This document shows, one piece after another, positions 24,172 to 29,727 of a DNA stretch of 32,828 nt. Below the pieces are notes generated by a model. It was given only the letters and a program-made list of their open reading frames with translations, was not told where the DNA came from and ran no database searches. A program made the translations under genes and the position numbers. The DNA lies in contig JAFTXD010000050.1 in the NCBI GenBank assembly GCA_017461775.1, positions 1-32,828 on the forward strand. The letters run 5' to 3'. Positions within the stretch are counted from its first letter, which is position 1. Each line of letters starts with the position of its first letter. Origin of the DNA: Lachnospiraceae bacterium. GTDB taxonomy: Bacteria > Bacillota > Clostridia > Lachnospirales > Lachnospiraceae.

Positions 24172-25149
24172 ATGCAGCGCATCAATAATGATATTAAAAG
24201 TGGACAATTTAAGCCGGTGTATTTGCTTTTCGGGGAGGAGCGCTACTTGCGCAGGCAGTATCGTGACAAGCTGAAAAATGCCCTCTGTGCACCGGACGAC
24301 AATATGAACAATCATTTCTATGACGGAAAGGGTATCAATGTGGGCGAGGTCATTGACCTGGCAGAGACTATGCCCTTTCTGGCAGAAAAACGAGTGATTT
24401 TCATGGATAACAGCGGCCTGTTTAAATCCGGCGGAGAGCAGCTGGCAGAGTATCTGGGAGGCCAGAACGATACCACTGTCTTCGTATTTACCGAATCCGA
24501 GGTGGACAAGCGAAGCAAGCTTTTCAAGGCAGCTTCTGCAAACGGCTGCGTGGTGGACTTTGCGGTGCAGGATGAAAACACCCTAAAACGCTGGATCGCC
24601 GGAATGCTGGGCAGGGAAGGCAAAAAGATTACGGAAAACAATGTTCTTCTTTTCTTAAGCAAAACCGGCACGGATATGGAGAATATCCACATGGAGCTGG
24701 AAAAGCTGATATGCTACTGCATGGAAAAGGAAGTGGTGGAGGCTGCCGATATCGAAGCCATCTGCACCACCAGAGTATCCAATCACATCTTTGATATGGT
24801 GGACGCTGTAGCAGACAAAAAAACGGACAAGGCATTGTCTCTTTACTATGATTTGATAACCTTAAAGGAGCCGCCCATGCGTATCCTTTTCCTAATAGCA
24901 AGGCATTGCAACATTCTTTTACAGGTAAAGCAGATGAAGAACAAGGGCTACGCAGCCAAGGATATGGCCTCTTCCGTAGGAGTGCCCCCCTTTGCCGTAA
25001 ACAAATACTTAGGACAGGCCCAGAAGTTCAAAACGGATGTACTGCGTAGCGCAGTAGAGAAATGCGTAGAAGCAGAAGAAGCCGTCAAAACCGGGCGTAT
25101 GAACGACGTCATGAGCGTAGAGCTACTTTTGCTCAGTGTATTTTCATAA
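24172..25149 (+). CDS. holA: DNA polymerase III subunit delta
   Basis: The delta subunit opens the beta sliding clamp within the clamp loader. The 325-residue protein begins MQRINNDIKSGQFKPVYLLFGEERYL, the standard delta start in clostridia, and includes AETMPFLAEKRVIFMDN and the helical C-terminal collar with VGVPPFAVNKYLGQAQKF. GGAG with a 6-7 nt gap supports ATG 24172; an in-frame GTG at 24160 overlaps that site. It is single-copy housekeeping, which marks this region as core chromosome. A terminator and the large inverted repeat follow. Confidence 0.93.
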   Translation: MQRINNDIKSGQFKPVYLLFGEERYLRRQYRDKLKNALCAPDDNMNNHFYDGKGINVGEVIDLAETMPFLAEKRVIFMDNSGLFKSGGEQLAEYLGGQNDTTVFVFTESEVDKRSKLFKAASANGCVVDFAVQDENTLKRWIAGMLGREGKKITENNVLLFLSKTGTDMENIHMELEKLICYCMEKEVVEAADIEAICTTRVSNHIFDMVDAVADKKTDKALSLYYDLITLKEPPMRILFLIARHCNILLQVKQMKNKGYAAKDMASSVGVPPFAVNKYLGQAQKFKTDVLRSAVEKCVEAEEAVKTGRMNDVMSVELLLLSVFS

Positions 25150-25156
25150 AATTCAG

Positions 25157-25190
25157 AACGGTTCGGATGTATGATATGTCCGGGCCGTTT
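25157..25190 (+). terminator. Probable terminator after holA
   Basis: AACGGTTCGGA (25157-25167) pairs with TCCGGGCCGTT (25179-25189), with two G-U pairs, followed by a few T residues. Its right arm overlaps the outer arm of the large inverted repeat, so the two pairings exclude each other. Confidence 0.6.
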
Positions 25191-25545
25191 GCTGTGTATA
25201 TAAAAATATGCCTGCCGGGCTGTGGGGGATGGGGTAAACGAGTGGGAGCTGTGGCGATGGGGGATTATTTTTATCAGGTTCCAATATTAAGTTCTTCTAA
25301 GATTTTTGCCAATGTATATCGAATAGCCACGCGTCGGAGGCAATGCGCGTCCATGCGCAGTGCCTCCTAAACCGAGCGTCCATGCTCGGTTTCCGCTGAT
25401 AGTGAAGCAAAAATCTAAGAAGAACTAAATATTTCCACATTCAAAAAATAATCCCCCATCGCCACAGCTCCCACTCGTTTACCCCATCCCCCACAGCCCG
25501 GCAGCATATTTTTTCAAACTAATTTGTAACCAATAGGCCCGGACA
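25177..25545. repeat. Large nested inverted-repeat element with twin GTCCAT-loop hairpins
   Basis: Non-coding. From outside inward: a 10 bp helix (25177-25186 with 25536-25545, TGTCCGGGCC/GGCCCGGACA), and perfect 60 bp arms (25213-25272 with 25444-25503). Next come a 10 x 10 nt internal loop and a 27 bp stem with two mismatches (25283-25309 with 25407-25433). At the apex are two hairpins (25336-25367 and 25369-25392) that share the hexaloop GTCCAT but have different stems (GGAGGCA.TGCGC and AAACCGAGC). No transposase or open frame is present. As RNA it would be one very long rod with a two-headed tip. A related half-copy lies at 32705-32828. Confidence 0.85.
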
Positions 25546-25598
25546 AGTATCTAATGAGTGTAGACAAAAACATGGGATATTACAAGGAGGAGTGACAC

Positions 25599-26060
25599 GT
25601 GACAAATGAAGAATTTGTGTGTCTTGTGTCGGATGCGGAGACAAAGCTCTATAGGGTGGCAAAATCTATTTTGCGGAACGATGAGGATTGTGCAGATGCC
25701 ATGCAGAGTGCTATTTTGAACGCATTTGATAAGCTGAGTACACTAAAGCAGGAAAAATATTTTACTACCTGGCTTACCAGGATTTTGATAAACGAATGCT
25801 ACCAGATATTGCGGAGCAGACGGGAACAGGTCTCCTATGAAGAGTACATGGAGAACCAGGAAAGTCCCCAGGAGGGCGGCGAGGTATACCGGGCCGTGAT
25901 GACTTTGGAGGAGAGGTATCGCCTGCCCTTTGTACTGTACTATATCCAGGGCTACTCTGTAAAAGAGGTGGCATCCATTTTGGAAATCAGTGTAAGCAAC
26001 GTGAAAATCCGATTGTCCAGAGCCAGAGGAAGGCTACAGGACATGCTGAAAGGAGAATAA
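25599..26060 (+). CDS. ECF-type sigma-70 family factor
   Basis: This is a 153-residue alternative sigma factor. Region 2 spans about 10-75 (LYRVAKSILRNDEDCADAMQSAILNAFDKL, then FTTWLTRILINECY). Region 4 spans about 100-150 (LPFVLYYIQGYSVKEVASILEISVSNVKIRLSRARG). A GTG start at 25599 is chosen, since AAGGAGG lies 8 nt upstream. The stop is 2 nt before the next gene, whose product has the usual anti-sigma layout, so the two are co-expressed. The signal and regulon are unknown. Confidence 0.94.
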   Translation: MTNEEFVCLVSDAETKLYRVAKSILRNDEDCADAMQSAILNAFDKLSTLKQEKYFTTWLTRILINECYQILRSRREQVSYEEYMENQESPQEGGEVYRAVMTLEERYRLPFVLYYIQGYSVKEVASILEISVSNVKIRLSRARGRLQDMLKGE

Positions 26061-26062
26061 CC

Positions 26063-27559
26063 ATGGGAGATAGATTTGATAATGTGAACTGGGAGAAGGA
26101 ATTTCCACAGGTGCCGGAATGTGTGCATAAGGCAGTAAGGGAGGCAAATCAAAGGATTTTACAAAAAGAGAATAAAAAGGTAAGAAAAATATCTGGAAAG
26201 GGAATTTTACTTTTGGCAGCATGTATGACACTGCTCTCCGGTATGACTGTATTTGCGGCCAGTAGCTTGTGGCAGCAGCGTATGGATGCCATGAACCGGG
26301 AAGAAGTGGAGGAGTATTTCTTAAGCATTGCAGAAAGCGGTGCGCCGGCCTTTCGCTATAGCCGTGGGCTAAGTGCCAAGGAGCAGGATAATTTTGCCCA
26401 GCTATACGTTGCCTATGAGGAAGGGGGGATATTCCCTAAAGGGTGTGTAACCATGCTTTCTGAAGTGGCAGAATATAAAGGAAAGGGTGTGGGCTATGAG
26501 CCTGTCAGCAGTACCTTCTTCCTTTCGGAAGAGGAGCTGAGCGATGAGGAGCTGCTGCAGATAGTGGATTTCTATCACAAGGCGGACTACGCCATGCAGA
26601 AGGTGGCAGAGCAGGTGACAGAAGACGTCACGGAGCCGGTGGTGGTAGAAACAGAGCCTCCGGTGATGGAAACAGAGGTGTCGGCGGTGGTGATAGAACC
26701 GGTGGTTATGCAGGATTTCGAAGCGCTGAAGGATGGGCTGGAGTATTATCAGTTCACTGTTTCTTCCGAAGAATACGTACAGGAAATTGCCACCGGCTGT
26801 GAATATATGTATCTTGGTTACAGGAAGGAAATTCTGCGCATGCCTCTGGGAACGGATGAGGCAGAGACCATTTATACTTTCGGAGAAGAAGAGTTTTTGT
26901 TTGCCTTGGATGCAGATAAGGAGGACAATCTCTATGTGTCCTTCCGCGAATATATAGCGGAGACGGACAGCTACCAGAACCATCTGATAAAGCTAAGTCC
27001 AGAAGGGGAGCTTATTCTGGAATATGATGTGGCTTCTGCAAATAACCTGAGTGAACACTATGCCTATAAGATGTTACCCGATGCAGATGGCAGACTTTAT
27101 GTGAAGGATAGATGGGCAAACCAGTTGTTAGTATATATTTTCGGTGCAGACGGAGCCTTTGAGGGGACAATTCAGGATGAGGAGCTGGAGACTCATCCGG
27201 CAGGAAGCATGTGTCTGGGAGAAGACGGAAGTGTCTATGTGCTGGGCTTTGAGGAAATCATAAAACTGGATACGGAGGAAAAATGTGTGGCAGAGGTATA
27301 CCCCTATGTCAGCCCGGAAATGGCGGCTGCAGTGGATATCCTTTATCCCTTGGACGAGGACAGCTTCTATCTGCTCAGCTATGACGGCCTCTTTGTAACC
27401 ACCTTGGGAGAGGGAACCAGCACACGGATTTTGGCTCCTTATGAGCTGGATATTTTTTCTGACGGAATGAGACGTTATCCGGTATCGAAGGATACTCTGG
27501 TGGTGGCAAATTATGCGGATCCGGGTACGAAGATAACGTATTTAAGGATGACAGAGTAG
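26063..27559 (+). CDS. Membrane anti-sigma factor with propeller-like extracytoplasmic domain
   Basis: This 498-residue single-pass protein has a short cytoplasmic N-terminus of about 45 residues (WEKEFPQVPECVHKAVREANQRI), which would hold the sigma factor. A membrane helix follows at about 47-66. The extracytoplasmic part begins with a helical section, continues through a Val/Glu/Pro-rich linker of about 30 residues near 190-220, and ends with repeated beta-strand units from about 230. Units such as DADKEDNLYVSF, LPDADGRLYVKD and LGEDGSVYVLG suggest an NHL/PQQ-like propeller. AAAGGAG precedes the ATG. Anti-sigma function is inferred from position and layout; the propeller is inferred from repeats. 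Confidence 0.8.
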   Translation: MGDRFDNVNWEKEFPQVPECVHKAVREANQRILQKENKKVRKISGKGILLLAACMTLLSGMTVFAASSLWQQRMDAMNREEVEEYFLSIAESGAPAFRYSRGLSAKEQDNFAQLYVAYEEGGIFPKGCVTMLSEVAEYKGKGVGYEPVSSTFFLSEEELSDEELLQIVDFYHKADYAMQKVAEQVTEDVTEPVVVETEPPVMETEVSAVVIEPVVMQDFEALKDGLEYYQFTVSSEEYVQEIATGCEYMYLGYRKEILRMPLGTDEAETIYTFGEEEFLFALDADKEDNLYVSFREYIAETDSYQNHLIKLSPEGELILEYDVASANNLSEHYAYKMLPDADGRLYVKDRWANQLLVYIFGADGAFEGTIQDEELETHPAGSMCLGEDGSVYVLGFEEIIKLDTEEKCVAEVYPYVSPEMAAAVDILYPLDEDSFYLLSYDGLFVTTLGEGTSTRILAPYELDIFSDGMRRYPVSKDTLVVANYADPGTKITYLRMTE

Positions 27560-27583
27560 TGAAAAATTATACCACAGGTATAG

Positions 27584-27612
27584 TTGCACCCCTTCAAAAA
27601 ACGTGGTATAGT
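27584..27612 (+). promoter_or_regulatory. Sigma-A promoter before the small gene
   Basis: TTGCAC (27584-27589) and TATAGT (27607-27612) are 17 nt apart. A short hairpin CGGAC/GTCCG (27633-27647) follows in the leader, directly before the ribosome site. Confidence 0.65.
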
Positions 27613-27660
27613 GACGATAACAAATGAGAAAGCGGACGAAAAGTCCGGAAAGGAAAAGAC

Positions 27661-27789
27661 ATGATGACAGTTAGATTTGCGTATTATTACCAGAATGAAC
27701 AGAAACTTCAGGCGCTGGACTTTAGTTGGGAACAGAGTCTTCTTGATGTACGCTCATGTAGGGTAAGAAACAGGCGAATCACTGTGTGA
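27661..27789 (+). CDS. Possible 42-residue small protein
   Basis: This short frame starts ATGATG after GGAAAGG and ends TGA at 27787-27789. The product begins MMTVRFAYYYQNEQKLQAL and ends RVRNRRITV; it is basic at the C-terminus and has no membrane segment. Support comes from a good promoter 48 nt upstream, a leader hairpin, an acceptable ribosome site and a terminator-like hairpin downstream at 27854. I recognise no family. It could also be the N-terminal remnant of a longer gene or a leader peptide for rtcB. Confidence 0.4.
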   Translation: MMTVRFAYYYQNEQKLQALDFSWEQSLLDVRSCRVRNRRITV

Positions 27790-27853
27790 GGATAGATTTT
27801 GTAGGGGGTATAAAAGGATAAATACCTGCAGAATATATACATGGATTTTAGGG

Positions 27854-27888
27854 CCGCTTATCTATATGGGTAAGCGGTCTATTTTATT
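27854..27888 (+). terminator. Terminator or attenuator upstream of rtcB
   Basis: CCGCTTA (27854-27860) pairs with TAAGCGG (27871-27877), followed by the T-rich TCTATTTTATT. It lies only about 27 nt before the rtcB start, with no clear promoter between, so read-through could feed rtcB. Confidence 0.6.
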
Positions 27889-27914
27889 ACCAAAAGTTGA
27901 GAAGGGAGAAGAAA

Positions 27915-29120
27915 ATGGACGTAATTGAGATTAAAGGACAAGTAAATACCGCCCTCTGCTATGCGAAGGTAGTAGAGGAGGAGGCCATAGAGCAGATTAA
28001 GCGAATGTGTGATTATCCCTTTACGGAGGGAAGCAAAATCCGCATTATGCCGGACGTGCATTCCGGTAAGGGATGTACCATTGGCACTACCATGACAGTG
28101 ACGGATAAGGCGGTACCCAACGTGGTGGGCGTGGACATCGGCTGTGGCATGCTTACCGTAAATATCGGTAAGGGAGAGATTGATTTTGAAAAGCTGGATG
28201 AGGCGGCACACTACATTCCAAGCGGCATGAATGTGTGGGAGGGAAAAAGAGAGAAATTTGACCTGCAAGCGCTTCGCTGCTACCGCTCTTTAAAAAATAC
28301 CAAATGGCTGGAGAAGAGCCTTGGTACATTGGGCGGTGGGAACCACTTCATCGAGGTGGATGAGGCAGGAGATGGTACAAAATATCTGATTATCCACTCC
28401 GGCAGCCGTAACCTAGGCAAGCAGGTGGCGGAGATTTACCAGCAGCTTGCCATCGACTTAAATAAGGGCAAGGAGACTTATTTTCAGCAGAGAGATGAGA
28501 TTATCCGCACCTATAAGGAGCAGGGGCGCAGGGATGAGATTCAGGCAGCGTTGGATGCCATTTCCTGGGCAAAGAGAGAGGCAACCATGCCGGAGGATTT
28601 GTGCTATTTATACGGCACTTATCTGGAGGATTACCTACACGATGTGGAAATCTGCCAGCGTTTTGCTACCAGAAATCGCGAACTGATGGCGGAGATTTTA
28701 CTGGAGAGAGCGGGACTTACCGGCACAGAGCGGTTCCATACCATTCATAATTATATCGATCCAGAGGAAATGATATTGCGAAAGGGCGCTATCGCAGCCC
28801 ATAAAGGAGAGAAGGTGCTGATTCCGATTAATATGAGGGATGGAAGTGTACTGGCGGTAGGAAAGGGCAATCCTGAGTGGAACTACTCCGCACCCCACGG
28901 TGCCGGACGAGTATTGTCACGAACCGCAGCTAAGAAGAATTTAAGTCTGGAGGAGTATCAGAAGACCATGGAGGGAGTATATACCACCTCCGTGAATGCG
29001 GAGACTTTGGACGAGGCACCCATGGCATATAAAGCTTTGGAGGACATTATCGATGTCATTAAAGAGTCTGTGGATGTGATTGATATTATGAAACCAATTT
29101 ATAATTTTAAGGCTACCTGA
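27915..29120 (+). CDS. rtcB: RtcB family RNA ligase
   Basis: RtcB joins RNA 2',3'-cyclic or 3'-phosphate ends to 5'-OH ends using GTP and Mn2+, acting in RNA repair. The 401-residue protein has the metal-site motifs MPDVHSGKGCTIG and VGVDIGCGM (D74, C77), then TLGGGNHFIE and IHSGSRNLG. The guanylylated histidine lies in YSAPHGAGRVLSR. Length fits the compact bacterial form. GAAGGGAGAAG precedes the ATG at 27915; the six upstream in-frame codons overlap it. It is followed 45 nt on by a small HTH gene and then two tRNA genes. Confidence 0.95.
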   Translation: MDVIEIKGQVNTALCYAKVVEEEAIEQIKRMCDYPFTEGSKIRIMPDVHSGKGCTIGTTMTVTDKAVPNVVGVDIGCGMLTVNIGKGEIDFEKLDEAAHYIPSGMNVWEGKREKFDLQALRCYRSLKNTKWLEKSLGTLGGGNHFIEVDEAGDGTKYLIIHSGSRNLGKQVAEIYQQLAIDLNKGKETYFQQRDEIIRTYKEQGRRDEIQAALDAISWAKREATMPEDLCYLYGTYLEDYLHDVEICQRFATRNRELMAEILLERAGLTGTERFHTIHNYIDPEEMILRKGAIAAHKGEKVLIPINMRDGSVLAVGKGNPEWNYSAPHGAGRVLSRTAAKKNLSLEEYQKTMEGVYTTSVNAETLDEAPMAYKALEDIIDVIKESVDVIDIMKPIYNFKAT

Positions 29121-29147
29121 TGCCGGCTTTCATCCGGCCGGGTAGCC
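29111..29147 (+). promoter_or_regulatory. Hairpin spanning the rtcB stop codon
   Basis: GGCTACC (29111-29117) pairs with GGTAGCC (29141-29147), with an inner CCGG/CCGG pairing. The rtcB stop lies in it and the next ribosome site (GGAGG, 29153) lies just beyond. There is no T-run, so a translational or stability role is more likely than termination. Confidence 0.45.
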
Positions 29148-29165
29148 GGAATGGAGGCAAATGAA

Positions 29166-29420
29166 ATGTTTACGATTCCCACCATCGATATGGTGAAGAC
29201 AGGACAAAATATTACTACCCTGCGTAAGAAGGCAGGATTGACCGTAAAGGATTTACAGGATGTGTTCGGTTTTGGCACGCCCCAGGCCATCTACAAGTGG
29301 CAGAAGGGAGCTGCTCTGCCTACCATCGATAACCTGGTAGTGTTGGCGGCACTTTTCGGAGTGAAGGTGGATGATATTCTGATTACGGAGGAGATGACAT
29401 TTGTGCAGGCAAGTGCCTGA
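29166..29420 (+). CDS. Small HTH (XRE-like) regulator
   Basis: This 84-residue protein consists mainly of one helix-turn-helix domain: IDMVKTGQNITTLRKKAGLTVKDLQDVFGFGTPQAIYKWQKGAALPTIDNLVVLAALFGVKVDDIL. The start at 29166 is chosen because GGAGG lies 8 nt upstream; ATG 29151 overlaps that site. It probably binds DNA as a dimer. Its position after rtcB suggests co-transcription, but its target is unknown. Confidence 0.88.
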   Translation: MFTIPTIDMVKTGQNITTLRKKAGLTVKDLQDVFGFGTPQAIYKWQKGAALPTIDNLVVLAALFGVKVDDILITEEMTFVQASA

Positions 29421-29423
29421 TAT

Positions 29424-29447
29424 GTGCAGGCTTTCGGAAGCCTGCAC
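29424..29447 (+). terminator. Perfect hairpin after the HTH gene
   Basis: GTGCAGGCTT and AAGCCTGCAC form a 10 bp stem with loop TCGG. No T-run follows. The repeated segment TGTGCAGGC (29402 and 29423) allows an alternative CAGGC/GCCTG hairpin just upstream, so two structures compete. Confidence 0.55.
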
Positions 29448-29454
29448 GAATTAT

Positions 29455-29525
29455 AGCCCTTTGGTCTAATGGTAGGGCACCAGATTCTGACTCTGGTGAT
29501 GTTGGTTCGAATCCGGCAGGGGCTG
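29455..29525 (+). tRNA. tRNA-Gln (CTG)
   Basis: The full cloverleaf is present. The acceptor AGCCCTT pairs with AGGGGCT and the D arm is GTC/GGC. The anticodon stem CCAGA/TCTGG encloses TTCTGAC, giving anticodon CTG. The T arm GTTGG/CCGGC encloses TTCGAAT. The discriminator base is G, and CCA is not encoded. Confidence 0.93.
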
Positions 29526-29529
29526 TTAT

Positions 29530-29611
29530 GGATGGGTTGCCTAGCGGCGAAGGCGGCGGACTGTAAATCCGTTACAAAGAAACAACGTAGGTTCGAGTCC
29601 TACCCCATCCA
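29530..29611 (+). tRNA. tRNA-Tyr (GTA)
   Basis: This is a class II tRNA with a long variable arm. The acceptor GGATGGG pairs with CCCATCC. The anticodon stem CGGA/TCCG encloses the loop with anticodon GTA. The T loop TTCGAGT lies in a GTAGG/CCTAC stem. The discriminator base is A, and CCA is not encoded. It lies 4 nt after tRNA-Gln, so the pair is transcribed together. Confidence 0.94.
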
Positions 29612-29657
29612 CTTTTTTGAAAAATAGTACAAAAGAACTAAAATATTTTACCCAATT

Positions 29658-29689
29658 AGCCGATTATATCTTTATATAGTCGGCTTTTT
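29658..29689 (+). terminator. Terminator after the tRNA pair
   Basis: AGCCGATTATAT and ATATAGTCGGCT form a 12 bp stem with a 4 nt loop, followed by TTTTT. A TTGAAA-16-TAAAAT promoter-like pair at 29617-29644 lies just upstream, so the hairpin could also act as an attenuator for the following gene. Confidence 0.85.
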
Positions 29690-29727
29690 GGACTTTTTTT
29701 GCACGGCTGACTGGTTTGGAGGTGTAG

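Noticed and set aside
25177-25545. Insertion sequence
   Set aside because: There are long inverted arms but no transposase frame and no visible target-site duplication; at most it is a non-autonomous element.
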